Positions 8,068 to 18,003 of a stretch of DNA of 64,000 nucleotides are shown here, one piece after another (position 1 is the stretch's first letter; each line of letters opens with the position of its first letter). Made by a program: the position numbers and the translations under genes. This stretch comes from Phycisphaerales bacterium (GTDB taxonomy: Bacteria; Planctomycetota; Phycisphaerae; Phycisphaerales; UBA1924), in contig JALSHH010000014.1 of NCBI GenBank assembly GCA_026982335.1, positions 1 through 64,000 of the forward strand, given 5' to 3'. A model generated the notes under the pieces. It did not search any database. It was given only the letters and a program-made list of their open reading frames with translations, and was not told where the DNA came from.

Positions 8068-10236
8068 TCAGAATGCAACCAAATACCGAACTTGTATCGC
8101 ATGTCGACTGGGGTTGATTCCATACTTTCGTGATCTTTCGCGATCAATCCGCCAACCAACCTGGTTTATTGGCCAAGCTAAATCTGCACCTGGACCTTTG
8201 GCATTGCCTGGGATCAGGAATTCAATCATCTGATTCGCAAGTCGTCTGCGAACCAATAACGCTCCAGCGTGAGGCCCATCGGCAATCCCAATGAATTGGG
8301 CATCGCCAAAGCGCAAGACATCGACTGCCCAAGACGCGCTCCGGATACTAAGCAACTCGTTAAACACTCGATTGAACGCCATTCGGGATGCGGAGTGTAA
8401 TTTATCTTGATCTTCAAGCGATGACCAAGGAATTGGCCTGCGGTTGTCTGGATCATCAGCACCGGGCAGGGCATACTCGTCGCCGTTATAGATCATCAAT
8501 GCTCCCGGCGAAGCGACCATCACCGCAATGGCCGACAGTGCGCGATCCATGTCCTCGAGTTCGATGGTTTCGGGATCGTACCGCGAACCGAGCGCCCAGC
8601 GGGATGCTTCCGTGTCGTAGTTGCGTTGAAAATCATTGTGCATCATCGACGCTAAGCGTTCGGTATCATGCGAAGTCATCAGGTTAAACTGCACGAGATC
8701 ATGCTCGGGCGCGTGATGGAACACCGAGGTCAGCCGTTTGGCGCAGAGCACCGCATCGCCCTTGCTGTGTCCGATGCTCAACCAATTGGCCACGGCATAG
8801 GCAAAGGGATAATTCATCTGGCCATCAAAAGCCTGGTCGTTGAGCATTGAATCGGCATCGCTCCAGATTTCGGCAATAATGAGCGCATCGGGGTTGATCG
8901 AGCGCACCTGTGTGCGCCAATCTTTCCAGAAGGTTTTGCCAATTTCCCCTGCAACATCGAGTCTCCACCCATCGATCCCGTCGGATGGATCGCCATCGCC
9001 ATTGGGGTCCATCCATCGGCGTGTCACCGCCATGATGTGGGCTTTGGGCCCGGCTACGAGATCGCCAGTCTTTGTTTGTTTGAAAACGGGCAATTCCCCA
9101 TTGATGCTCCCACCCCATCCTCGCCAAGCGAAAAGTTTTCCATCCTCATCGAATTCGGCGTCGAACCAATCAGCAAAGGCGGAGTCTTGGCCGTGCTCCA
9201 TGACATCGGTGAAAGCGAAGTGGTCAGTACCGACATGATTCCAAACGCCATCGAGTACCACGCGCAACCCCAGCGACTTGGCTTTGGGCAAGAACACATC
9301 GACGAACCATCGGTCGCTCACGGTCCATGCCCAAGTCGTTTCATCTGCGGGGTCTTCGCTCGGTGCAAGCTTGGTGTGCCCTGGTCCGGGGTCGAGGTAT
9401 TCGCCGGGGTGTCCGAGTGTGGGGTCAATATGGCGATGATCGTCGGCGTCGTACTTATGAAGCGATCGTGATTGGAAAATGGGACAGAGGTAGATGCCGG
9501 TGTACCCTTGGTCGCGCAGTGATTCGAGTTGGTTGTAAACGCCCATCAAATCGCCACCATATCGGCGGGCAAAAACCACGCTGGCAATGCGGCCTCCAGC
9601 TCGATTCTGGTCATCTCGGAATGTTCGGGGCTCGACAAGCCGACGGTTCCACGCCCGCTCGACTTCCTCTTGGGCAACCTCCGCGAAAGGCGAATCCCAC
9701 GCCATTGGGGTCAAATCCCATCCTTTCGGGTTATTGTTTGGGTTACCGTCACGAAATCTTTCAGGAAAAACTTGATACCACACAAGCCCTTTCGCCCAAT
9801 CTGGAGTGGAGAGGGAATTGAAGATTTCAGGTTCAATCCGGTGGCGGATCACACGCCCGGTATGCTCTGGGCATTGAATGACGAATTGAAGATCGGCGAT
9901 GGGCTCGTCGGCTTTTGTCCCATCTCCACCAAGGCGAATCCGAGCACTCAAAACAGCCTCATCTTCTTGTGTCGCAGGTGTTTGCCGAATTCTTACGGCT
10001 CGTTTGACTTGCAAATCTTGCCCAATCTCAACCCACAGAGAAGCTTGTGGACACAAGCCTGTGATCTCGATATCCACGATTGGGGGGGTCTGGGCGATGG
10101 CAGTTGTCCGAATATCCACCTTACCCAGATTCTTGCCCAGATTCACACACGCCGACAATGCCGTCAAAATCAAGAAACCACCTAATCCGCATTGAAATGT
10201 TTTTATCCCACGAAAGTAGATTCGGTTGACACGCAT
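8068..10236 (-). CDS. GH13 alpha-amylase-family lipoprotein
   Basis: 722 residues from the ATG at 10236, chosen because GGAGG lies six bases upstream and the protein then starts with a lipoprotein signal ending LTALSAC (Cys30). After an N-terminal beta domain (about 40-140) comes the GH13 barrel: GLVWYQVFPERF (150-161), region I VVLDGVWNHV, region II GWRLDVAG with nucleophile Asp427, region III IIAEIW with acid/base Glu456, region IV TSHD with Asp524. All catalytic residues are present. The layout resembles neopullulanase/cyclomaltodextrinase-type enzymes, so it probably cleaves maltodextrins at the outer face of a membrane. It diverges from the prepilin gene. Confidence 0.9.
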   Translation of the reverse strand: MRVNRIYFRGIKTFQCGLGGFLILTALSACVNLGKNLGKVDIRTTAIAQTPPIVDIEITGLCPQASLWVEIGQDLQVKRAVRIRQTPATQEDEAVLSARIRLGGDGTKADEPIADLQFVIQCPEHTGRVIRHRIEPEIFNSLSTPDWAKGLVWYQVFPERFRDGNPNNNPKGWDLTPMAWDSPFAEVAQEEVERAWNRRLVEPRTFRDDQNRAGGRIASVVFARRYGGDLMGVYNQLESLRDQGYTGIYLCPIFQSRSLHKYDADDHRHIDPTLGHPGEYLDPGPGHTKLAPSEDPADETTWAWTVSDRWFVDVFLPKAKSLGLRVVLDGVWNHVGTDHFAFTDVMEHGQDSAFADWFDAEFDEDGKLFAWRGWGGSINGELPVFKQTKTGDLVAGPKAHIMAVTRRWMDPNGDGDPSDGIDGWRLDVAGEIGKTFWKDWRTQVRSINPDALIIAEIWSDADSMLNDQAFDGQMNYPFAYAVANWLSIGHSKGDAVLCAKRLTSVFHHAPEHDLVQFNLMTSHDTERLASMMHNDFQRNYDTEASRWALGSRYDPETIELEDMDRALSAIAVMVASPGALMIYNGDEYALPGADDPDNRRPIPWSSLEDQDKLHSASRMAFNRVFNELLSIRSASWAVDVLRFGDAQFIGIADGPHAGALLVRRRLANQMIEFLIPGNAKGPGADLAWPINQVGWRIDRERSRKYGINPSRHAIQVRYLVAF

Positions 10237-10335
10237 ACCCATCCTCCAGTAGACTAGGGACATCCTGATTTTATTGGATGGGACGATCCAAACCCCACCC
10301 CCCACCACTGGCCCAGCCCAGTCGAGGATTGCAAG

Positions 10336-11310
10336 ATGAAACGGTATCACGATCGTAGGCCTCATGCAGGGTTCACCCTGATCGAACTTCTCGTGGTGAT
10401 TGCGATCATCGCGCTACTCATTGGGATTCTGCTCCCTGCTTTGAGCCAAGCACGAGGATCGGCGAAAAAACTCAAATGCCTGACTCAAGTGCGCGCGATG
10501 GGGGTAGCGTTCACCTATTACGCCGACGATAATCGCGATTGGTACCCCGTACTTCCTGCATCACAACCTAATCCCCAATACCTTGACAACCAATATACCT
10601 CGGGTGGCGTTGCGGGTTTGTTTTCAACTTTTCAAATTGGTGATGGTGAAGGCACACTCACCCCGCCGAATGTCAGCGGCGATATTGGATTTGTTGGCAC
10701 CCCCGCAGGCGGTGCAGGCCGATACATCAATGGGAGCGATACGCCTTTGATGCGCGGGTATCTCGAAGCATTGGAGATTTTGGTTTGTCCCAGCGACAAG
10801 CTGGACTACTACTGGGAACGATTCCCAACTCCAACAAACAGACTGATTGCTGATGCAAAAACCGACAAAGTTCCCGAACCTCCAATCACTGAGCGTGATG
10901 TGATCCACTACAACATTAGTTATCTCTATATTGCAGGCCTCAAACAGGTTGATCCTTCGATCCAGTTTTCACCGCCATTGTGGGGAGATGAAACCAATAC
11001 TGGGGATGTCAGTCTCAATGCTTGGTATGGATGGGATTGGCAAACCAATGGTCCGGGCGGCGGAAATGAGCCAGACCCTGTGCGTGAGTATGGATTCAAC
11101 CCAAAGACGGGATACGCCAAGGATGACAACCACGGCGATGAAGGAGGCAACTTTGTCCGTGCCGATGGAAGTGCAACATTTATTACAGAGAACCCACAGC
11201 GTACATTCTTTGTCAGCCGAGAGACACTTCCCGATGGCGAGCACTTGGACTCGAGAAGTATCAATCTGATCAACCCGAGACGAAGTGAAAAAGTCCAAAC
11301 GATCGACTAA
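10336..11310 (+). CDS. Type II secretion/pilin-like protein (prepilin N-methylation signal, H-X-DG type)
   Basis: 324 residues. The N-terminus has a basic leader then G12-FTLIELLVVIAIIALLIG, the prepilin peptidase site and hydrophobic helix. It continues with LLPALSQARGSAKKLKC and ends in a globular domain with a histidine 10 residues before DG (HGDEGGNFVRADG), like the planctomycete DUF1559 / H-X9-DG group. These proteins are numerous in planctomycetes; their role (pseudopili or surface glycan handling) is not established. It is transcribed away from the GH13 lipoprotein gene and is followed by the ABC importer. Confidence 0.85.
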   Translation: MKRYHDRRPHAGFTLIELLVVIAIIALLIGILLPALSQARGSAKKLKCLTQVRAMGVAFTYYADDNRDWYPVLPASQPNPQYLDNQYTSGGVAGLFSTFQIGDGEGTLTPPNVSGDIGFVGTPAGGAGRYINGSDTPLMRGYLEALEILVCPSDKLDYYWERFPTPTNRLIADAKTDKVPEPPITERDVIHYNISYLYIAGLKQVDPSIQFSPPLWGDETNTGDVSLNAWYGWDWQTNGPGGGNEPDPVREYGFNPKTGYAKDDNHGDEGGNFVRADGSATFITENPQRTFFVSRETLPDGEHLDSRSINLINPRRSEKVQTID

Positions 11311-11412
11311 TCATTACCCGCTTGTGAACTCTGCATTCCGCGTCGAGCGCAGATAAAATACACACTTGATGACTGGGATATTCTCGACACTTGCACGGCA
11401 TGGGGTTCAACA

Positions 11413-12681
11413 GTGAGTAAGTCTGAGGCCGACACACCGTCCAAACCATCTCAATCTCCTCAGCAGAAGAAATCCTTTCTCGGATTGCTCTTTGGGCATC
11501 AGGAATCCGGCTTGGTGCTTGTCATCATCATGATGATGGGGTTGCTGACTTTGTACGGCATGTTCACCGACCCGATTGAGCAGAAGTCTCGCATTACTCT
11601 TCGTGAAAACGCAGTGGTCAAACTCATCGACCGCCAAGGCAATGAGCATGATCGACTCGCACGAACGCAAATCGCAGGGTATCGTGTAACGCTCGATGGC
11701 AAAGCAACGACATACAGTGCCCAAGAGATTGAACGCTATGATTCAAATGCCGGTACACTCATCGAGGTCAAAGAGGTTAATCGATTCTTCAACAAGTCAA
11801 ACTTGGTGCTGATTGCCAAGGATGCAAGTTTCTTTGCGATTATTGCGGTGGGGATGACGGGCGTGATTATTCTCGCGGGGATTGATCTCTCGGTGGGTTC
11901 AATCTATGGGTTGTGTGCGATTGTCGGTGCAATGGCCTTGCAGAGTCTCCCGGCTGACACCGGATGGTTCATCGCGGTGCCTGTGGCACTCTTGGTCTGC
12001 ATGGTGGTCGGCACGCTGTGCGGGTTGGCCAATGGGGCGATGAGTGTTGGGCTTGGGGTGCATCCGTTTGTGATTACGCTGGGCATGATGGCGGTACTTC
12101 GTGGATTGACCGTCGTGATCCCGCAGGAACTCTTCGCCACCCAGTCGATCAGCGGCTTCCCCACCTCCTTCACCACCGGATTCTTCAAGGCCGAGTTCTA
12201 TGGCGTGTATCCGGTGCCGGTGATTATTATGATCCTCACCGCGATCGTCGGATGGTTTGTGCTCGCCAAGACAATCTTCGGCCGACGCATCTTCGCCATC
12301 GGTGGGAATGAAACGGCTGCCAAATACACCGGCATCCCCGTCGGCAAGGTCAAAGTACTTGTGTATACCATCACCGGCGCATTGTGTGGACTTTCGGCGT
12401 GTGCGTATCTGGGATATTACGGGGCCGCCGAGACCAACGCGGGCAATGCTTACGAACTTCAGGTCATCGCAGCAACCGTTATTGGCGGCGCATCACTGAT
12501 GGGCGGGCGAGGTACCGTGATCGGCGCGGTGCTGGGCGCGATTATCATCCAACTCATCAATAACACCCTGATTATCTTCGAGGTCGACACCAGTTATAAT
12601 CAGATTGTCATGGGAGCTGCCATTATCGTCGCGGTTGTCATTGATCAAACCAAACAACGAATCCAGGCCCGAAGGGCTTAG
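11413..12681 (+). CDS. Ribose-type ABC transporter permease
   Basis: 422 residues. From about residue 130 it has the RbsC/BPD_transp_2 fold (GMTGVIILAGIDLSVGSIYG, then PFVITLGMMAVLRGL). It forms the membrane channel of a simple-sugar importer with the two genes downstream. It is longer than usual RbsC (about 320): helix 1 (about 33-50) is followed by a hydrophilic insert of roughly 70 residues (about 51-125), probably extracytoplasmic. The start codon is GTG; the nearby ATG at 11400 is out of frame and closed. First gene of a permease-binding protein-ATPase operon. Confidence 0.88.
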   Translation: MSKSEADTPSKPSQSPQQKKSFLGLLFGHQESGLVLVIIMMMGLLTLYGMFTDPIEQKSRITLRENAVVKLIDRQGNEHDRLARTQIAGYRVTLDGKATTYSAQEIERYDSNAGTLIEVKEVNRFFNKSNLVLIAKDASFFAIIAVGMTGVIILAGIDLSVGSIYGLCAIVGAMALQSLPADTGWFIAVPVALLVCMVVGTLCGLANGAMSVGLGVHPFVITLGMMAVLRGLTVVIPQELFATQSISGFPTSFTTGFFKAEFYGVYPVPVIIMILTAIVGWFVLAKTIFGRRIFAIGGNETAAKYTGIPVGKVKVLVYTITGALCGLSACAYLGYYGAAETNAGNAYELQVIAATVIGGASLMGGRGTVIGAVLGAIIIQLINNTLIIFEVDTSYNQIVMGAAIIVAVVIDQTKQRIQARRA

Positions 12682-12701
12682 CACAAAATCGGAGACTCCC
12701 C

Positions 12702-13736
12702 ATGCAAATCCATCCCTCACTGTTCACCGCCAGCGCCCTACTTTCTATATCGGCCTTGACCCTCATCGGATGCTCCGGCGGCTCGGACGCTGACAAATCA
12801 GCTCCAGCCGATGATCACGGCGATCACGCGCACGAAGAAGTCGTCTATAAAATCGGTGTCATCGCCAAGAGCAACTCGAATCCAGTGTTTCTCGCCGCCA
12901 AGAACGGCGCGTTCGCTACGGGCAAGCGCCTGAGTGAAGAGCTCGAAGATGTCACGGTCGAAATCCTCTGGCAGACCCCGCCAATGGAAGATGCGCAGGT
13001 TCAGGCGCAGTATGTCGAGCAGCTTGTTTCATCGGGTGTCGATGGCATCGCCATTTCGTGTACCGACGCCAATTTGCTCACCAGCGCACTCAAGGCAGCG
13101 GTAGAGAAGGGCGTGATTGTCGTTACTTTCGATTCGGACGCTCCCGATTCGGGCCGCATGGCGTATTATGGCGTCGATGATAAAGAGGCTGGCAAAGAAG
13201 TCATGCGTCAACTCGCCAAAGTGATGAACAACGAAGGCAAAGTCGCCGTCTTGACGGGCAACCCGGCTGCGACCAATCTTCAGGCGCGCGTTGAGGGGGT
13301 CATCGAGCAGGCCAAGGAATATGAAGGGATCGAAACACCGATGGTGTACTCCTTCATGCCCGAAACCGCCACTGAAGCTGCTGCCAAGATGCAGCAAGTC
13401 CAAACTGCCAACCCGGACATCACTGGGTGGGCACTCGTTGGCGGGTGGCCGCTCTACACCGACAACGCGCTCGATGGCATCTACGAAAACGCCAAGATCG
13501 TGTCGATGGACCCGCTTGAACTTCCTCTTGAATACGCGATGAAGGGGCAAGTGCAGGTACTTGTGGGTCAGCCTTACTTTGGATGGGGCGAGAAATCGGT
13601 TGAGATGATCGTCGACAAGCTCCACTTCGACCAGAGCCCGCCATCGGAAATGGTGATTGCGGACTTTGATATCGTCACCACCGAAACGGCAGAGGAATTC
13701 GCCAAGAACTGGAAACAATGGCTCGGTGAAGATTGA
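12702..13736 (+). CDS. Sugar-binding lipoprotein of ABC transporter
   Basis: 344 residues with a lipoprotein signal ending LIGC (Cys24), then a short acidic, histidine-containing linker (DDHGDHAHEE), then a periplasmic-binding-protein type 1 fold of the RbsB group (YKIGVIAKSNSNPVFLAAKNG; VSSGVDGIAISCTDA; VIVVTFDSDAPDSGR; GKVAVLTGNPAATN). It captures the substrate for the flanking permease and ATPase. The substrate is probably a simple sugar or related polyol; the pocket cannot be read with confidence. The stop overlaps the first possible start of the ATPase gene. Confidence 0.88.
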   Translation: MQIHPSLFTASALLSISALTLIGCSGGSDADKSAPADDHGDHAHEEVVYKIGVIAKSNSNPVFLAAKNGAFATGKRLSEELEDVTVEILWQTPPMEDAQVQAQYVEQLVSSGVDGIAISCTDANLLTSALKAAVEKGVIVVTFDSDAPDSGRMAYYGVDDKEAGKEVMRQLAKVMNNEGKVAVLTGNPAATNLQARVEGVIEQAKEYEGIETPMVYSFMPETATEAAAKMQQVQTANPDITGWALVGGWPLYTDNALDGIYENAKIVSMDPLELPLEYAMKGQVQVLVGQPYFGWGEKSVEMIVDKLHFDQSPPSEMVIADFDIVTTETAEEFAKNWKQWLGED

Positions 13737-13747
13737 CCAGAAGCTGT

Positions 13748-15361
13748 ATGACCGATGCCAATACGCCCATTCTGATCGCGAACAACATTTCGAAACGCTT
13801 TGGACATACCCAGGCGCTTGAAGATGTCAGTGTGTCGTTCCTGCCCGGCGAGGTTCATGCGCTCATGGGCGAAAACGGTGCAGGCAAATCAACGCTCGGC
13901 AAGGTCATCGCTGGATTGCATGCGCAGAACACGGGCACCATCGTCCTCGACGGGCGCGAGTTGATCCCCGGTTCACTCGATGACGCCTTCCATGCAGGCA
14001 TCCGGATCGTGCACCAAGAGCTGGCTCAGTGTCCGAATCTTTCAGTCGCTGAGAACCTGTCGCTGCATGACATGCCTAAAAAACGGTTCACGGTTGATTT
14101 TGCGGAGATGGAACGCCGAGCTGCCAAACTGGTGCACCAACTTGATCCTGAGATTGATGTGAGCAAACCATTGGGGTATCTCTCACCGGGGCATCGCCAG
14201 ATCTGCCAAATCGCAGCTTCGCTCGACCAAGATGAATCGGGTAAGACGATGGCCAAGGTGATCGTCTTCGATGAGCCGACAAGTTCGCTTTCGATTTCGG
14301 AAGCCTCGATCTTGATGAACATCACCCGCGAGTTGGCTGCGATGGGGCTCACGATTATTTATGTTTCGCATCGGATGAGCGAGATTTTCACCTGCTGCGA
14401 CCGGGTGAGTGTGTTGCGTGATGGCAAATTTGTTGCAACGAGTGTGGTCAGTGACATCGACGAACCAACGCTTGTCGAGCAGATGCTCGGGCGTCGGCTC
14501 ACCACCCCCGATTCCAAGCACGCAGCAAGTCCGATCGCCGAAGCAATCGAAGAAACACTCACCGCCGAGGGCCCAACACACGATTCGTCGGCTATTGATA
14601 TGAGCAGGGTGATACTCCGTGTTGTGAATCTCAACTCCCCAGGCAAGCTTCGGAATATCAACTTTGATCTGCATCCTGGTGAAATCCTTGGTGTCAGCGG
14701 ACTCGTCGGCGCAGGTCGCTCCGAACTCATGGATGCGATCTTCGGGCTTGATCGACTCGCAACAGGTGAAATCATCGTCGATGGAGAACCTGTGCCTCCC
14801 AAACATCCTCAGCGTGCCATCGATGCCGGGATCGGGTATGTCCCCGAAGACCGACGCAACCAAGGATTGTTTTTCAACTTGGGAATCGACGAAAATATCC
14901 TCGCGCCGATCATGGCGCGATTGGCCAAATCGATGGGGATCCGCTCGTTGGACAAAGAGCTTGAAGCGGTTGAGTCGCGCGTGGGCAAGTTCCAGATCAA
15001 AACGGCTTCACTGCGTGAAACAACCCCTGGCGAACTCTCCGGCGGCAATCAACAAAAACTCCTCATCGCCCGATGGATGATGAAAAGCACACGCGTGCTG
15101 CTCCTCGATGAACCCACTCGAGGCATCGACATCGGCACTAAAACCGAAATCTACAAGCTGATCAACCAAGCTGCGAGTAAGGGTGATGCGATCTTATTGG
15201 TGTCCTCCGAAATGCCCGAACTCCTGGCGCTGTCCGACCGGATTCTGGTTATGGGCGAAGGACAGATCAAGGGCGAACTCGTCGGCGACGAAATGACGCA
15301 AACGAATATTCTCACGCTGGCGACGAGTGAAGAGCAACATACGAATGCGGGTTCGATATAA
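13748..15361 (+). CDS. Ribose-type ABC transporter ATP-binding protein (two NBDs)
   Basis: 537 residues, the RbsA/MglA architecture of two fused nucleotide-binding domains. NBD1 has Walker A GENGAGKST (41-49), signature LSPGHRQ and Walker B IVFDEPTSSLS. NBD2 has the usual degenerate Walker A (GLVGAGRSE), signature LSGGNQQK and LLLDEPTRGIDIG. It powers the importer formed with the two preceding genes. The ATG at 13748 has AGAAG just upstream; a TTG at 13733 overlapping the previous stop is the alternative start. Confidence 0.9.
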   Translation: MTDANTPILIANNISKRFGHTQALEDVSVSFLPGEVHALMGENGAGKSTLGKVIAGLHAQNTGTIVLDGRELIPGSLDDAFHAGIRIVHQELAQCPNLSVAENLSLHDMPKKRFTVDFAEMERRAAKLVHQLDPEIDVSKPLGYLSPGHRQICQIAASLDQDESGKTMAKVIVFDEPTSSLSISEASILMNITRELAAMGLTIIYVSHRMSEIFTCCDRVSVLRDGKFVATSVVSDIDEPTLVEQMLGRRLTTPDSKHAASPIAEAIEETLTAEGPTHDSSAIDMSRVILRVVNLNSPGKLRNINFDLHPGEILGVSGLVGAGRSELMDAIFGLDRLATGEIIVDGEPVPPKHPQRAIDAGIGYVPEDRRNQGLFFNLGIDENILAPIMARLAKSMGIRSLDKELEAVESRVGKFQIKTASLRETTPGELSGGNQQKLLIARWMMKSTRVLLLDEPTRGIDIGTKTEIYKLINQAASKGDAILLVSSEMPELLALSDRILVMGEGQIKGELVGDEMTQTNILTLATSEEQHTNAGSI

Positions 15362-15369
15362 ATTAGTTT

Positions 15370-15666
15370 ATGAACCGAGATGCCAAAATTCACCACTTCT
15401 TTATTATTTCAATGGTTGCTCGAGCGTTTTTGATCTTGCTCGCTGCCACACTGCTCAAGCCGCAACCTGCTCAAGAATCCGTTCACCCGCTCATAGGGAA
15501 GGTTGCCACAGTAGAGCATGGATACGCCAAAGGAAGTTCCTACTTCAGCTCATCACCCAAAGGTACAGTTCTCGCAATCGATGATGATTGGATTACCCTC
15601 TCCACTGGAGACTCATCAACCGTCACGATACCAGCGAGCAGAGTCCATGTAATTTATACAGAGTAG
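15370..15666 (+). CDS. Small hypothetical exported protein
   Basis: 98 residues. A hydrophobic stretch at about 10-28 looks like a signal or anchor. The rest reads as a small beta domain (LIGKVATVEHGYAKGSS, GTVLAIDDDWITLSTG, VTIPASRVHVIYTE), reminiscent of small RNA-binding-like or KOW/Hfq-like beta barrels, though no family is recognised. It begins 8 bp after the ABC ATPase stop and may be the last gene of that operon. It converges on the GH31 gene 9 bp away. Confidence 0.6.
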   Translation: MNRDAKIHHFFIISMVARAFLILLAATLLKPQPAQESVHPLIGKVATVEHGYAKGSSYFSSSPKGTVLAIDDDWITLSTGDSSTVTIPASRVHVIYTE

Positions 15667-15675
15667 AATCCAAAT

Positions 15676-17799
15676 TTATCCGCCAATCACCCGCACATGA
15701 ATCTTGCGGGCGGGCGGGGGCATCTTGCCTTCTTGGGTGATCACCTCGACCGTCACCTTGCCACCGACACTTGTCGCCTTGAAAGTCGTCAGCAGGTATT
15801 CGCCGAGCATGTATTCCATCCCGTCGCCAGCATCTTCGTAGAGCGTACCAATCGCTTCGCCGTTGGCGTCGAGATGCACCAGAAGAGTGATTTCGTCGCG
15901 TTGGTCGGGACGGTCGCCGAAGTATTGGGTGACGGGGCAGGTGACGATGATCGCACCGGGGCGAATATAGAGATCGGGAAGATCGGAATCTTTCGAGTCT
16001 CGCCCGCCATCAAAGCTCTCGAAATCGAACTTCGCCCAAGGCACACCATCGATTGGATTGGGCAAGACCGCAACTCGATCGGACTCCGGCGTGACTTTCG
16101 ACACCACCAACAAGTCGTTCCCGAGAAGGAATGAATCATCTTCCGATCGCAGCGCCGGGTCGGTTGGGTCTGCGAAAAAAGTGGGCATAGCGATGAGTGC
16201 ACCCGTCTGTGATGATTCATAAAAAAGTGTATAAATATAGGGCATCAAGCGGTATCGGCGTTCAAGTGCCCGCCGACTTGTCGCTTCGACTTCCGGGGTA
16301 AATGACCATGGTTCTTTGTCGATATTACCTTTGGCAGTGTGTCCGCGGGCAAATGGAAAGAGTGTACCAAACCCCATCCATCGGGCAAAGAGCTCGCCAT
16401 CACCGTTGTATGCAAATCCACCGATGTCTGGCCCTGCAAAAGTCTGTCCTGAGAGCCCAAGATTGATTGACATGGGAATGGACATCTCAAGATGCTCCCA
16501 TGTTGCTGAGTTATCGCCGGTCCAAGTTGCGCCGTAGCGATGCCCGCCAAGGAAGTTTGCCCGTGAGAGCACGAATGGTCGCTTACCAGGGTTGGCAGCC
16601 ATGACCCCTTCACGAGTTGCTTTAATCATGTGCATGCCATAGACATTGTGATAGCGCCCGTGGTTGCCTGGCCCGCCCAGTTCTGGATCAGCATTGTGGA
16701 TGTTGTCCTCGGGCATTGTTTTGGATTCAACATTGAATACAGCGGGTTCGTTCATGTCGTTCCATACACCGTCAATGTCGTAGGCCATAAAATCTTGATA
16801 AAGTCCTGCCCACCAAGTGCGGACATCTTTGTTGAGGTAATCGGGAAACACACACACACCGGGCCAGACCTCGCCATAGAACACAGATCCGTCGGCCTTT
16901 TTCGTCCAAACATCATGCTCAGTGCCTGAATCATAAACAAAATAACCTTCCTCAGCCTTCACACCCGGATCAATCATCCAGACATTCGAAAATCCAATCG
17001 AATCGAGGTAGTCGTTGAGCCCCTTAGGATCAGGGAACTGCTCCTGATCGAAGGTAAAGACGCGGTAGCCATCCATGTAGTCGATGTCCATCCAAATGAC
17101 ATCGGCGGGGAGTTTGCGTTTGCGGAACTCGCTGGCAACTTCGCGCACCCGCGAATCAGGGTTGTATGAGTATCGGCACTGGTGATATCCAACCGCCCAG
17201 CGTGGCGGCATGGCGATCGTACCAGTTAGTTCAGCAAGTCCCTCCATCACCAACTGAGGTGTATCGCGATCAATGATAATGACTGGGAACTCAGAACCAA
17301 CCGCCCGGAAGGTAATGCCGTCACGGAGATCGATTTCGCAGCGTTCAGTCGTATCGGCCAACACGCCAAAGGCGGTGCCATCTTCACGAACAGCCAGAAC
17401 CCAAGGCTGGGAGGTGTAGAGGTTCTTGGCATCGAGCCCATATCCAAAGGCGTCGAAGTTCCAAGTCTCAGTGACGAATCCGTTGCGCAGCAATGGACCG
17501 GCGACCTGCCCGGTGCCATAGAGACTGGTGTTTGGGTCGATGCTGATTGATGCGACGAATCGCCCTTCATCATTTTTAGAAAATGTTGGCGCAAGAGGGT
17601 GGGTCTCAGGAAGAATGTCCCCGATGGATTCGAACTGGCGAACCATCGCAATCGACGGTCGGCGATTGATTCTGGCCTCGTGTGAAGCATCGAACCGGAC
17701 GATCCCGTTGCCGATGACCTCGGCGGTCTGCGACCACACCTGCGGGACCATAGTGAATAAAATAGATGCCGAGGCGATCAGTGTTTTACAAATGGACAT
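15676..17799 (-). CDS. GH31 alpha-glucosidase, secreted
   Basis: 707 residues with a signal peptide (about 1-23). It has the N-terminal beta-sandwich, then the GH31 barrel: PPRWAVGYHQCRYSY (199-213), VIWMDIDYMDG, the nucleophile in GVWNDMNEP (Asp348) and the acid/base in WTGDNSATW (Asp429). It releases glucose from non-reducing ends of alpha-glucans or oligosaccharides. The ATG has GGAGA upstream. It diverges from the dockerin-tagged GH13 gene, sharing a 204-bp regulatory region, so the two are probably expressed together for starch use. Confidence 0.92.
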   Translation of the reverse strand: MSICKTLIASASILFTMVPQVWSQTAEVIGNGIVRFDASHEARINRRPSIAMVRQFESIGDILPETHPLAPTFSKNDEGRFVASISIDPNTSLYGTGQVAGPLLRNGFVTETWNFDAFGYGLDAKNLYTSQPWVLAVREDGTAFGVLADTTERCEIDLRDGITFRAVGSEFPVIIIDRDTPQLVMEGLAELTGTIAMPPRWAVGYHQCRYSYNPDSRVREVASEFRKRKLPADVIWMDIDYMDGYRVFTFDQEQFPDPKGLNDYLDSIGFSNVWMIDPGVKAEEGYFVYDSGTEHDVWTKKADGSVFYGEVWPGVCVFPDYLNKDVRTWWAGLYQDFMAYDIDGVWNDMNEPAVFNVESKTMPEDNIHNADPELGGPGNHGRYHNVYGMHMIKATREGVMAANPGKRPFVLSRANFLGGHRYGATWTGDNSATWEHLEMSIPMSINLGLSGQTFAGPDIGGFAYNGDGELFARWMGFGTLFPFARGHTAKGNIDKEPWSFTPEVEATSRRALERRYRLMPYIYTLFYESSQTGALIAMPTFFADPTDPALRSEDDSFLLGNDLLVVSKVTPESDRVAVLPNPIDGVPWAKFDFESFDGGRDSKDSDLPDLYIRPGAIIVTCPVTQYFGDRPDQRDEITLLVHLDANGEAIGTLYEDAGDGMEYMLGEYLLTTFKATSVGGKVTVEVITQEGKMPPPARKIHVRVIGG

Positions 17800-18003
17800 G
17801 TCGGGCGTCTCCGATTCACGAAAAATGGATGGTTTCTTCTCGGACGATCACAGAAAATGGTAAAAAAACACCAATTATCCGCGAATATCCCACGAAAGTA
17901 GGTTCACAATCCAACGATAATAGGCGATAATCTGCCGAGGAACACTGCTGTCGAATAGAATCGACATTTGGACCCGATCCTTGACCCATAATGGACTTGT
18001 CAT

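Noticed and set aside
10204-17901. A shared 16-mer (TATCCCACGAAAGTAG) at 10204-10219 and 17886-17901, both near starch genes
   Set aside because: About one 16-base match is expected by chance in a window of this size; one copy is inside a coding region, and it is not palindromic.
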